DNA of 64,000 bases from an uncultured Fluviicola sp. (GCF_946478805.1 NZ_CAMLDC010000011.1:84633-148632), one strand, 5' to 3'. Shown: positions 1-7,500, counted from the first letter of the stretch. The notes: generated by a model not told the origin, from the sequence alone. A program made the numbers and translations.

Positions 1-101
1 AGACTGGAGGAAAAAGCCAGCCGGACTCCTTCCAGAGAGGCAATCCGGGCCAAATAATCCTCCAGGTTTGTATAGGTTATTTTTTTTATTTTTTCTATCA
101 T
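1..101 (-). CDS. cysH: Probable phosphoadenylyl-sulfate/adenylyl-sulfate reductase, N-terminus only
   Basis: This is a partial gene running off the left edge; 33 codons are visible from an ATG at 101. The translation has the pattern LEGVRLAFSSSL, which matches the beginning of the PAPS/APS reductase fold, where an AFSSSLGAEDQ-type nucleotide-binding loop follows. It starts 6 nt after the stop of the sirC-tauE fusion, on the same strand, so it is probably the next gene of the sulfate-assimilation operon. CysH would reduce activated sulfate to sulfite with thioredoxin, feeding the sulfite reductase encoded upstream. The motif is short, so the identification leans on context. Confidence 0.65.
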   Translation of the reverse strand, partial: MIEKIKKITYTNLEDYLARIASLEGVRLAFSSS

Positions 102-107
102 TCTTTC

Positions 108-1592
108 TTAAAATAATACCGTTAAAAAATTGCGTAAACTCACTATTACGACTACAATTCCGACAAACAACATCATCGCTTTAATGTTCAGCTTGGACGC
201 CAAATAAGCAGCAATAGGCGCCGCACAAACTCCTCCCAAAATCAATCCTAAAACCGGTTGCCATACATTGCTTGTACCTATCACCGTGAAGAAGGTAAAA
301 GAACTTGCCAGTGAAACGAAAAACTCCGCCAAATTCACAGATCCAACAATCATTCTTGGGTGTTTTCCCCTTGCAATCAAGGTGGATGAAACAACCGGTC
401 CCCAACCCCCACCTCCGATGGAATCCAAAAAACCACCCAAAAGTCCCAGCCAACCCACTTTAGTCACTTTTTTACGTGTCTGTTTCTTACGAAGCACTTT
501 GTAAATGATCAAGCCACCTAAAAACAAGGTATAAGCACTTACAAGCGGTTTAATGATGTTATTGTACGATTCGAATTCCGATAAGACGTAAGCTCCGACA
601 ATTGCTCCCAAAACTCCCGGAATCAGGATCGATTTGAATAGCCGGTTATTCACGTTGCCGAAGCGCAAATGCATGATCCCGGAAACTCCGCTGGTGAAAA
701 TTTCAGATGCATGAACCGACATACTTGAAACTGCTGGTGAAATTCCAAAAGACAGTAAAAAAGTTGTTGCGCTCACTCCATAAGCCATTCCCAAGGCTCC
801 GTCGATCATCTGAGCGACAAATCCTGCCAAAATGAAGTAAGCAAAATCAATGGTCAACGCATCAACCATCCCGGATCCCGAATTCCAAATACTTTCTAAT
901 GGAATCAGGGTGAAGAGCAAATGTCCTGTAAGCAGAACTCCAATAACTGTAAAGAAATAAGCCAGTAATTTCCATGGTGAAAAGAAATACCAGGGTCTTT
1001 TGGGATTTGATAGTAAACCGGCAGTTGCTCGATTGAGTTTTTTTACCTTGCTTGCAAAATCTCCTTTCAGATACTCGCGAAGTTGATTCAAATGGATAGC
1101 AGAATCATCCAATTCTTCAGGTAAATTCTCATCAAACAATTCCTTGAGCCTTTTTGCCAAAGTAGGAGATTTCCCATTGGTGGAAATTCCGATTTTCACA
1201 TTCCCTTTCTTAACAACCGATCCCAAATAAAAATCACATAGGTCGGGTTTATCTGCTGCGTTGTACAAGATCCCGGCATCGTTACTGATTGTTTTCAGGG
1301 AAGCGGATAATTCCACATCATTCAGTGCTGTGATCACCAATTGCTTCCCTTTCACATCTTCTTCTTCAAAGGCGCGATTTTCCAGGTAAACCAGTTCGTG
1401 TCTTTCAGCAAAATCAATAAATGCTTCGCTAAACTCCAATGCTACTACAGACACTGTTGTATGCGGCGAGTTGGTCAGCAAGGTCCTGAGTTTTTCCAAC
1501 GCCACTTCACCGCCACCAACCAGCAAAACCTGCAATTCATTGGTTTTAAGAAAAACCGGGAACAATTCGTTTTGTTCTGCTACCCCTCTCAT
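108..1592 (-). CDS. Fusion of precorrin-2 dehydrogenase (SirC/CysG-N-like) and TauE/SafE sulfite exporter-type permease
   Basis: A 494-residue two-part protein. Residues 1 to about 200 resemble the NAD-dependent precorrin-2 dehydrogenase/sirohydrochlorin ferrochelatase module of siroheme synthase: a Rossmann loop VGGGEVALEKLRTLL near residue 25 and the ISTNGKSPTLAKRLKE segment. Residues about 210-494 are highly hydrophobic with about eight membrane segments and TauE/SafE features (GFVAQMIDGALGMAYG; GGFLDSIGGGGWGPVVSS). The start is the ATG at 1592 because it overlaps the cobA stop as ATGA; a longer TTG-initiated frame to 1604 is less likely. It would oxidise precorrin-2 towards siroheme, the cofactor of the neighbouring sulfite reductase, while the membrane part may move sulfite, sulfate or another anion. 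Direction of transport is unknown. Confidence 0.85.
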   Translation of the reverse strand: MRGVAEQNELFPVFLKTNELQVLLVGGGEVALEKLRTLLTNSPHTTVSVVALEFSEAFIDFAERHELVYLENRAFEEEDVKGKQLVITALNDVELSASLKTISNDAGILYNAADKPDLCDFYLGSVVKKGNVKIGISTNGKSPTLAKRLKELFDENLPEELDDSAIHLNQLREYLKGDFASKVKKLNRATAGLLSNPKRPWYFFSPWKLLAYFFTVIGVLLTGHLLFTLIPLESIWNSGSGMVDALTIDFAYFILAGFVAQMIDGALGMAYGVSATTFLLSFGISPAVSSMSVHASEIFTSGVSGIMHLRFGNVNNRLFKSILIPGVLGAIVGAYVLSEFESYNNIIKPLVSAYTLFLGGLIIYKVLRKKQTRKKVTKVGWLGLLGGFLDSIGGGGWGPVVSSTLIARGKHPRMIVGSVNLAEFFVSLASSFTFFTVIGTSNVWQPVLGLILGGVCAAPIAAYLASKLNIKAMMLFVGIVVVIVSLRNFLTVLF

Positions 1593-2362
1593 GAAACACA
1601 ACAACTAATGGATTCCGCATAAACTTTTGCATGGTAGTTACCTGCCAGTGAAACAACTTCTCCGATCACGATCACACCCGGACCTGAAGCGGAGACTTGT
1701 TTATTTTCAGTGATGATCGTGTCGATTGTCCCAAAAACTTCCTCTTGTGTTTCCAAAGACCCATTGTAAACAATCGAAACCGGTATCTGTCCTTTATTTA
1801 CCAATTGGTACAACTCTACAATTTTCGGAAGTTGGGCGATCCCCATCAAAATGATGATCGTAGCATTCAATTCCCGTGCTTTCTTTATTTCCGGATTCAA
1901 TGATCCATCAGCTAACGTGGCGGAAAGAACCAGGAACGAATTACTGATCCCCCTGTGCGTTACCGGAATTTCAGCTAAAGCAGGGACAGATATTGAACTG
2001 GAGATTCCAGGAATCACTTCCGTCGGGACCTGATGTTGGCGGGCAAACAGGATTTCCTCCATTCCGCGTCCAAATACAAAGGAATCACCACCTTTCAGAC
2101 GAACCACGTGCCCCAATTCATTTGCAGAATCCACCATCAATTGGTTGATTTCTTCCTGTTCATATGCCTTGAACCCTTTTCGCTTCCCAACAAAGATCTT
2201 TTTGGCAGTTGGTGCATAAGTCAACAATTCCTCGTTTACCAACGCATCGTAAAGCACAACTTTTGCTTTTTTCAAGCGATCCAGCCCCTTTACTGAAATC
2301 AGTTCGACATCACCCGGTCCTGCTCCAACTAACGAAATCCGTGGTTTTTCCTTAGTATTCAT
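1589..2362 (-). CDS. cobA: Uroporphyrinogen-III C-methyltransferase (SUMT)
   Basis: A 257-residue member of the tetrapyrrole methylase family. It carries the N-terminal VGAGPGDVELISVKG loop, the VRLKGGDSFVFGRGMEE motif and the VIPGISSSISVPALAEIPVTHRG segment characteristic of SUMT. It transfers two methyl groups from S-adenosylmethionine to uroporphyrinogen III to give precorrin-2, the first committed step of siroheme synthesis. It overlaps the sulfite reductase stop by 4 nt and its own stop overlaps the next start (ATGA), indicating translational coupling. Length is normal for a stand-alone SUMT. In this operon its purpose is siroheme for sulfite reductase, with the downstream fusion supplying the next step. 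Confidence 0.93.
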   Translation of the reverse strand: MNTKEKPRISLVGAGPGDVELISVKGLDRLKKAKVVLYDALVNEELLTYAPTAKKIFVGKRKGFKAYEQEEINQLMVDSANELGHVVRLKGGDSFVFGRGMEEILFARQHQVPTEVIPGISSSISVPALAEIPVTHRGISNSFLVLSATLADGSLNPEIKKARELNATIIILMGIAQLPKIVELYQLVNKGQIPVSIVYNGSLETQEEVFGTIDTIITENKQVSASGPGVIVIGEVVSLAGNYHAKVYAESISCCVS

Positions 2363-4464
2363 TTTTTCACTTTCAATTTTGTTATCAATTCCTCTATTTC
2401 ATTCAAATAGTCCTTTGCAAAGGCTTCCGAAGCTTTTTCCTTATTGATTCTCAGTACGAAATCGCTAAACCGATTCGAGTCGGAATAACCGGAATCAGCT
2501 CCCAAATGTGTATCGAAATCTGTCAGGATTCCGTGTTGTGAATTACACCTGATCCCTTTTTCGATCAATTTTGCTTTCGCGGAATGGATTCCCGCTGCAT
2601 AGCCATAATAGATTGCATCAGCATAGCGATTTTCGCTCAATGCCTCTCTGGCAGAAAACAACTTTTCTTCGGCATCAGAAAACAAAGTGCCAACCAGGTC
2701 AATCATTACTCCGGCACATTCTCCCACTCCGATTGCCGTTGCAAATCGTTCGTCTTGTCCCCAATCCAGGTATTCCTCCGGTTTCACTTCGTCCAAATCC
2801 GTCAACGGTTTCAACAGATTATAGAAATAATTGTTTCCCTGTTTATCGTAATAGGTATTGAACGCTTCGTCATTCTCATGAAATTGGAGGTAATCCTCTA
2901 AAATCGACTGAACAACCTTTAAAATACGTTTGCTGGGTACTTTGATCACTTTTTCGGCAATTCGCCCGGTTCCTGATCCGGTATTTCCACCTCCCAACAA
3001 TACTTGCAAAGCCGGAAGTGTTCCTTCTTTTGTCTTGATAGAACTTCCGTGGAAACCGATGTGAGCCAAACCATGCTGACCACAGGAATTCATACATCCG
3101 CTGATCTTTATCCGGATACCGGTCTCTTCAATGAGTTTCGGATAGTTGGTACGAATAAACGATTCCAGTTCCAAAGCAACATTCGTACTGTTTGAAATTC
3201 CCAGATTACAAGTGTCAGTTCCCGGACAAGCTGTAATATCCGTCAGCCCACCATATCCCGATTCAACCAGGTTCAATTGTTCCAGTTGCGAATAAACCGA
3301 TTCTAATTGTCCGGGTTTCACTCCTCTTATCTGGATATTCTGATTGATTGTAAAACGCAGCTCGGGAAGATTCAAGCTATCCAACAAATAAGCCAAAGAG
3401 CGCGCCTGATCCGTATAAAAATCACCCAAAGGAACTTTCGCATAAACAGCCAGGTAGCCAGATTGTTTTTGCGGAAATACATTCGTCCGGATCCATTGGT
3501 TGTAGATGGAGTCGTTTGTAAACAAATCAGTTCGTTCAACCGCAGCAAGTTCTTCGTATTCAAATTCATTGGGTTGTTTAACCTGATCTCCGTTCAAATC
3601 AAATTGAACAGCTTTCTTTTCTTTACCTATTAATTCTAAAAAAGTCTCCAACCCGATTTTAGAGATCAGGTATTTCATCCGGGCCTTATTGCGACTGTTC
3701 CGTTCACCATAGCGGTCGAAAATTCGAATCGAAGCTTCAATAAATGGAATAATTTCCGATTCGGAGAGAAACTCGTACGCTACATGAGCTAAAAAAGGTT
3801 GAGCCCCCAATCCGCCTCCAATCAATACTTTAAAACCTTTTACTTCCAATCCATCTTGAAGTATAATTCTAGGAATAAAACCAAAATCATGAATAAAAGT
3901 GAAGGCATCGTCCTTGTCATCCGAACTGAAGGCAATTTTGATCTTCCGACCCAATTCCTGTCCGAATGGTTTCCGCAAAAAGTATTGAAAAACCTGTTCT
4001 GCATACGGAGTCACATCAAATAACTCATCCGGGTTAATGCCGGCATTATCACTTGCAGTGACATTCCGTACTGTATTTCCGCAGGCTTCACGTAATGTCA
4101 CATCGTCTTTTTCCAGATCCGACCACAATTGAGGAGTCCGGTCCAGGGAAACATGGTGGATCTGAATATCTTGTCGTGTGGTAATGTGCAACCTTCCTGT
4201 ACTGTATTCATCACTGACCCGGGCAATTCTGCGCAACTGGTTCGAGGTCACTTTCCCGTACGGAAGTTTGATCCGGATCATCTGAACACCTAACTGTCTT
4301 TGTCCGTAAACTCCACGAGCCAATCTGAGCGAACGAAATTTATCATCCGGGATTTTTCCATCCTTGAATGAGGCAATTTTATCCCCCAATTCAAGAATAT
4401 CTTTTTCCACCAGCAGTTTTTTTGCTTCCACCTGAAGCTCATACTCCGTTCTAAAACTCTCCAT
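2359..4464 (-). CDS. Siroheme/4Fe-4S sulfite (or nitrite) reductase with C-terminal HEPN-like domain
   Basis: A 701-residue protein. Residues about 1-545 form the hemoprotein-beta-type nitrite/sulfite reductase: siroheme-contacting basic segments RLHITTRQD (91-99) and TVRNVTAS (131-138), and the cluster cysteines C413, C419 (ACPGTDTC) and C457, C461 (GCMNSCGQ). Residues about 570-701 are helical and resemble a HEPN domain, including the segment ENRYADAIYYGYAAGIHSAK. Gene context (cobA, sirC, cysH) argues for assimilatory sulfite reduction to sulfide with ferredoxin or another electron donor rather than nitrite reduction. The start is the ATG at 4464, 2 nt after the aldo/keto reductase stop; a longer frame to 4497 would overlap that gene. 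The job of the HEPN-like tail is unknown. Confidence 0.88.
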   Translation of the reverse strand: MESFRTEYELQVEAKKLLVEKDILELGDKIASFKDGKIPDDKFRSLRLARGVYGQRQLGVQMIRIKLPYGKVTSNQLRRIARVSDEYSTGRLHITTRQDIQIHHVSLDRTPQLWSDLEKDDVTLREACGNTVRNVTASDNAGINPDELFDVTPYAEQVFQYFLRKPFGQELGRKIKIAFSSDDKDDAFTFIHDFGFIPRIILQDGLEVKGFKVLIGGGLGAQPFLAHVAYEFLSESEIIPFIEASIRIFDRYGERNSRNKARMKYLISKIGLETFLELIGKEKKAVQFDLNGDQVKQPNEFEYEELAAVERTDLFTNDSIYNQWIRTNVFPQKQSGYLAVYAKVPLGDFYTDQARSLAYLLDSLNLPELRFTINQNIQIRGVKPGQLESVYSQLEQLNLVESGYGGLTDITACPGTDTCNLGISNSTNVALELESFIRTNYPKLIEETGIRIKISGCMNSCGQHGLAHIGFHGSSIKTKEGTLPALQVLLGGGNTGSGTGRIAEKVIKVPSKRILKVVQSILEDYLQFHENDEAFNTYYDKQGNNYFYNLLKPLTDLDEVKPEEYLDWGQDERFATAIGVGECAGVMIDLVGTLFSDAEEKLFSAREALSENRYADAIYYGYAAGIHSAKAKLIEKGIRCNSQHGILTDFDTHLGADSGYSDSNRFSDFVLRINKEKASEAFAKDYLNEIEELITKLKVKK

Positions 4465-4466
4465 GA

Positions 4467-5339
4467 TTATTTTGCTGCATTGTAAAGGAAGTACCAATCC
4501 TCCTGAGTGAGTTCGAATGTATGCGCGGTTGCCGCATTTTGAATCCGACGCTTTTCCTTGCTCCCGATAATCGGCAAGGCACCCAGTTTATTCAACCAGG
4601 CAACAGCTATCTGTTCTACATTGGCTTCATACTTCTTTCCTATTTCGATCAAGGCCAAACGCAGTTTGACTGCTTGTGCATCCTCTCCCAATAAGATGCG
4701 GCCATCCGCCAACGGAGAAAAAGCCAAGGCCCGGCTATGCTGTTCGCGGATGAAATCATATCTCCCGTCGTGCAATGCTTCTGTTTGAAGCAAGTTCAAT
4801 TCCAGGTGATTGGTAATGATCGGTTGTGAAAGCGAGGATGAAAGCAAACGTTGTTGAAACACGTTGAAGCTCGAAACCCCGATGTAAGAGATCTTCCCAC
4901 TTCGTTGCAACTTCAAAAGCGCTGAAGCAGTTTGCTCGAAATTTGACAGGAAATCAAAGTTTTCCAAAATAAGGATATCGATTTTGTCCCGGTTCAACCT
5001 GTTCAAGGATTGTTCGACACTTTTGGTAATATACTGAGCACTTAAATCGTAATAAATCCCACTTCCGTAAGCCCCGGAATATTCTCTTCGTCCTACTTTG
5101 GTGGAAAGAATCAATTCCGATTGGTTGATTGCTCCTGACTCAATCAATTTTCCAAACTGGTTTTCCAATTCTCCTCCACTTGAACTCAGATCGTATGTAT
5201 CGATTCCCAATTCCCTTGTGAACAAAACAATTTCTTCAAAATTCTTCGAATCGGCAAGATCTTCTTCCGTCCATCTCCAAAAGCCATAAACCGCAGCTGA
5301 AACTCTTGGACCGTATTCATTAATATATACTTTTTTCAT
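4467..5339 (-). CDS. Aldo/keto reductase family protein (YdhF-like) with degenerate catalytic tetrad
   Basis: A 290-residue TIM-barrel aldo/keto reductase, closest by memory to the YdhF branch. The C-terminal NADPH-binding part is kept (PIIGSKEKRRIQNAATA, about residues 256-272) and so are Asp50 and the Lys81 of the active site. The catalytic Tyr, expected in a DxxxxYGG context, is replaced: the sequence reads DLSSSGGELE from Asp50. The catalytic His expected after DLLLI is Glu126. It may therefore bind NADPH without normal carbonyl reduction. The start is the ATG at 5339 that fits the family N-terminus; the in-frame ATG at 5399 would run through a terminator hairpin. It is the first structural gene after the leader, and a cytosolic role in sulfur metabolism is inferred only from position. 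Confidence 0.8.
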   Translation of the reverse strand: MKKVYINEYGPRVSAAVYGFWRWTEEDLADSKNFEEIVLFTRELGIDTYDLSSSGGELENQFGKLIESGAINQSELILSTKVGRREYSGAYGSGIYYDLSAQYITKSVEQSLNRLNRDKIDILILENFDFLSNFEQTASALLKLQRSGKISYIGVSSFNVFQQRLLSSSLSQPIITNHLELNLLQTEALHDGRYDFIREQHSRALAFSPLADGRILLGEDAQAVKLRLALIEIGKKYEANVEQIAVAWLNKLGALPIIGSKEKRRIQNAATAHTFELTQEDWYFLYNAAK

Positions 5340-5360
5340 TTTTTCTTTTCCTGATGACAA

Positions 5361-5396
5361 TAAAAAAACCCTTCTTTCAACAAGCGAAAGAAGGGT
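5361..5396 (-). terminator. Intrinsic terminator in the leader of the sulfate-assimilation operon (candidate attenuator)
   Basis: On the minus strand an 11-bp perfect stem (ACCCTTCTTTC pairing with GAAAGAAGGGT, 7-nt loop) is followed directly by six T residues. It lies between the Met/Cys-rich leader ORF and the first structural gene, whose ATG is 22 nt beyond the T-run. A terminator in this position only makes sense if it is conditional. Confidence 0.9.
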
Positions 5397-5431
5397 CATA
5401 ACTCACATTAATTTATAACTATTCCTTCCGC
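5384..5431 (-). promoter_or_regulatory. Candidate antiterminator pairing (5423-5431 with 5384-5392)
   Basis: On the minus strand GCGGAAGGA (5431 to 5423) can pair with TTCTTTCGC (5392 to 5384) over 9 bp including two G-U pairs. The right arm is part of the terminator 5' stem and loop, so the two structures exclude each other. The left arm lies in the last four sense codons of the leader ORF: it would be covered by a ribosome at the leader stop codon and exposed when a ribosome stalls at the Cys-Cys codons about 17 nt upstream. Pairing was done by eye, with no energy calculation. Confidence 0.6.
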
Positions 5432-5490
5432 ATTTCCTTTTGGGACATACAGCACATCTGTATTTGAAGCATGAAGTTTCTTTGAATCAT
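5419..5490 (-). CDS. Met/Cys-rich leader peptide (23 aa), candidate attenuation peptide
   Basis: A short ORF from ATG at 5490 to TAG at 5419-5421. The 23-residue product has Met at 1, 7, 12, 15 and 20 and Cys at 13 and 14, the core being MCCM. Two of the rarest amino acids making up 7 of 23 residues, directly upstream of a terminator and a sulfur operon, is the signature of a leader peptide whose translation senses charged tRNA-Cys and tRNA-Met. The upstream region is A-rich (CAAAAAAAACGAAAG), as expected for Bacteroidota starts. The predicted transcript begins about 15 nt before the ATG. No homology is claimed; the call rests on composition and geometry. Confidence 0.7.
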   Translation of the reverse strand: MIQRNFMLQIQMCCMSQKEMRKE

Positions 5491-5511
5491 CTTTCGTTTT
5501 TTTTGATAGTG

Positions 5512-5542
5512 CAAAGTAAGGGGCTACTTTTAAAAAGAACAA
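5512..5542 (-). promoter_or_regulatory. Promoter of the sulfate-assimilation operon
   Basis: On the minus strand TTG (5542-5540) is followed after 20 nt by TTACTTTG (5519-5512), a 7/8 match to the Bacteroidota -7 consensus TAnnTTTG. Predicted start of transcription is near 5505, just before the leader ORF. A second possible -7 (CACTTTTG) lies at 5544-5551. Confidence 0.6.
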
Positions 5543-5566
5543 GCAAAAGTGAAATTATTTTCTATT

Positions 5567-5589
5567 ACTCCTATCGGATAAATAGGAAT
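5567..5589. promoter_or_regulatory. Candidate Rrf2-regulator operator upstream of the sulfur operon
   Basis: Inverted repeat ACTCCTAT-N7-ATAGGAAT (7 of 8 positions symmetrical). The same half-site ACTCCTAT occurs in the repeat at 6075-6094 in front of the Rrf2 gene. It lies about 25 nt upstream of the predicted -33 TTG, a place more usual for activation than for simple repression. The spacer differs from the other copy (7 versus 4 nt), which weakens the case. Confidence 0.5.
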
Positions 5590-5607
5590 TAAAATTAAAA
5601 AAACACC

Positions 5608-6063
5608 CTATTTACGTTTATTTTCAGCTTTTCTGAACAATTTTTTTTCACGTAAAATTAAATCAGCCAAACTTGTTTTGGATAAGATATGAATGCTTGC
5701 TTCTCTTACTTCCAGCATCACATCATGCAAACCACACAATTCTTCATGTGGACATTCGGTACATTCTTCATAGAAGTTCAGGCTCACACAAGGCAACAAG
5801 GCAATTGGCCCACCTGTAGCACGGATAATACTGCTCAACACAATTTCATCCGGGTGTTTTACCAGGAAGTATCCGCCATTCGCCCCCATTTTACTTCCCA
5901 CCATTCCTCCATTTCTAAGCTGTAATAAAATCGCTTCCAGGAATTTCCTGGGAATATTCTCCTCTTCCGCAATGGTTGCAATAGATAAATGTTTCTTATC
6001 GCGATAAACCTTCGCTAAACACTTTAGAGCCTGGATGGCATATTTGGATCTTTTTGGTATCAT
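5608..6063 (-). CDS. Rrf2 family transcriptional regulator (CymR/IscR-like), probable sulfur regulator
   Basis: A 151-residue protein with an N-terminal winged helix: YAIQALKCLAKVY, LSIATIAEEENIPRKFLEAILLQLRNGGMV and the wing SKMGANGGYFL. The middle region has a cysteine cluster (LLPCVSLN, then ECTECPHEELCGL), in the same area where IscR-type members bind an iron-sulfur cluster. Rrf2 proteins include CymR, which controls cysteine synthesis genes in Firmicutes. The gene directly precedes the sulfate-assimilation operon on the same strand, with matching inverted repeats at both promoters, so it probably senses cysteine or cluster status and controls the operon and itself. The start at 6063 follows a -7 box by only about 5 nt, so the mRNA may be leaderless. 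Confidence 0.88.
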   Translation of the reverse strand: MIPKRSKYAIQALKCLAKVYRDKKHLSIATIAEEENIPRKFLEAILLQLRNGGMVGSKMGANGGYFLVKHPDEIVLSSIIRATGGPIALLPCVSLNFYEECTECPHEELCGLHDVMLEVREASIHILSKTSLADLILREKKLFRKAENKRK

Positions 6064-6067
6064 AGAA

Positions 6068-6094
6068 CAAATGTACTACTATTTTAATAGGAGT
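6068..6094 (-). promoter_or_regulatory. Promoter -7 box with abutting operator of the Rrf2 gene
   Basis: On the minus strand TACATTTG (6075-6068) is a perfect TAnnTTTG. Abutting it upstream is the inverted repeat at 6075-6094, read on the plus strand as ACTACTAT-TTTA-ATAGGAGT (7/8 symmetrical). An operator overlapping the -7/-33 spacer suggests negative autoregulation. The ATG is at 6063, so the transcript would have almost no 5' untranslated region. Confidence 0.6.
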
Positions 6095-6123
6095 TTAAAC
6101 ACATACTTAAGTCTTTCCCTTAC

Positions 6124-7500
6124 TTAGTTACGAATGAATTTTACCGATTGATGATTGATTTTCAAGAAGTAAACTCCCCAATCCAGGTTCGAAACAGGAA
6201 TGAGCTGATCAGGTCCTAAAACTCCTATAAGGACTTGTTCTCCGATAGCATTTGTAAGTTCATATTCCTGATTACTCTCCAAACCTCCCGATTCAACATG
6301 CAAAACATCCGACGCAGGATTAGGAGAAATCCGGATTACAGCTTCATTTTCAAGATCCGACAAACCCAAAGTAACTTTAGCGTCTTTATTCAATTTGAAA
6401 ATTACACCGTAGTGATAGGCTCCACCCTTGTAAGTCATTCCATATAAATTGCTGTCCTTCAAAAACAGGGAACCGACCGGTGCATCTCCATCCGAATCAC
6501 TGAAATTATACATATCCTGGTAACCGGTTCCATCCGTTTCTATACTAAACACATTTCCTTCCGCGTAATTGTGTCCACCAAGTCGTGTCATTCCATACAA
6601 TGTGGTTCCTTCCAAAATAAGAGATCCATGAGGTTCAGATCCGTTCGGACCATTTCCCGAAGTGAATGACCTCAATACGGTATAATCTGTTCCATCCGGT
6701 TTCAGCTTAAAAACGGCTCCATATCCGCCCGGTCCGTAATTGCTGTTCATTCCATACAAATAGGTTCCGTCAAACATCAGGTCTCCCCAAGGCTGTGCTC
6801 CGGTTGTATTGGAAAAGATCTTCAGCAAGGTGTAATCACTGCCATCCGGCTTGATGCGAAAAATGACTCCATTATCATTTGTCCCGCCATAACGTGTCAT
6901 TCCATACAAATAAGTGCCGTCACTGACCAACGAGCCTTGCGGAGCTTCTCCATCTGAAGGAATGCTGGCAAAGGTGTGCAAAACACTGAAATCGGTTCCG
7001 TCCTTTTTCACTTTGAAAATTGTACCGTAAGAAATGGCAGCATATCCTCCTGTCAAACCATAAAGATAAACACCATCGCTGATTACCGAGCCGGTTGGCT
7101 GTTCTCCATCACCTTGCATTCCACCAAAACCATAAACCACCGAAAAATCACTTCCGTCCTTCCTGATCTTAAAGACACTTCCTCCGTTATGCGGTCCACC
7201 GAATTGAGCTGTTCCATAAAGATAAAGCCCATCGGAATAAAGTGACCCGCAAGTAGTATTCCCTTGGGATCCGGACACAAAGTATAAATTCTCGAAATCT
7301 GTTCCGTCATATTTTATCCGGAAGATGTTGCTTCTATCCCGCGTCAGCCCATACAAGTAGGTGGAATCGCCAATCAACGATGCAGTTGGATGCGATCCTG
7401 TAGGGTAATCGAATTCGAAGAGTTTCGTGTATTGAGCAAAGGTTTGAGATGTCGACAACAAAAAAAATACCAGTAAAGCAATTCCAAATACAGGTTTCAT
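6124..7500 (-). CDS. Secreted GloVer-repeat protein with T9SS type A sorting domain
   Basis: A 458-residue exported protein. Residues 1-22 are a signal peptide ending SQTFAQ. The body contains seven repeats of about 45-55 residues, each with a core like GTYLYGMTRYGGTNDNGVIF followed by K.DGTDFSVL; this is the GloVer-type tandem repeat (TIGR03803 style), and seven copies suggest a seven-bladed beta-propeller. The last about 80 residues (ISPNPASDVLHVES to VKFIRN) are a Por_Secre_tail sorting domain that directs export by type IX secretion and usually surface attachment. Function is unknown. It stands alone on the minus strand between the Rrf2 gene and a lipoprotein gene. Confidence 0.85.
   Translation of the reverse strand: MKPVFGIALLVFFLLSTSQTFAQYTKLFEFDYPTGSHPTASLIGDSTYLYGLTRDRSNIFRIKYDGTDFENLYFVSGSQGNTTCGSLYSDGLYLYGTAQFGGPHNGGSVFKIRKDGSDFSVVYGFGGMQGDGEQPTGSVISDGVYLYGLTGGYAAISYGTIFKVKKDGTDFSVLHTFASIPSDGEAPQGSLVSDGTYLYGMTRYGGTNDNGVIFRIKPDGSDYTLLKIFSNTTGAQPWGDLMFDGTYLYGMNSNYGPGGYGAVFKLKPDGTDYTVLRSFTSGNGPNGSEPHGSLILEGTTLYGMTRLGGHNYAEGNVFSIETDGTGYQDMYNFSDSDGDAPVGSLFLKDSNLYGMTYKGGAYHYGVIFKLNKDAKVTLGLSDLENEAVIRISPNPASDVLHVESGGLESNQEYELTNAIGEQVLIGVLGPDQLIPVSNLDWGVYFLKINHQSVKFIRN

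Noticed and set aside
5340..5399. Longer aldo/keto reductase start at 5399
   Set aside because: It would translate through the terminator hairpin and give 20 extra residues not matching the family N-terminus.
5340..5520. SAM riboswitch or T-box before the sulfur operon
   Set aside because: No SAM-I or T-box consensus is visible; the terminator, leader ORF and alternative pairing explain the leader better.
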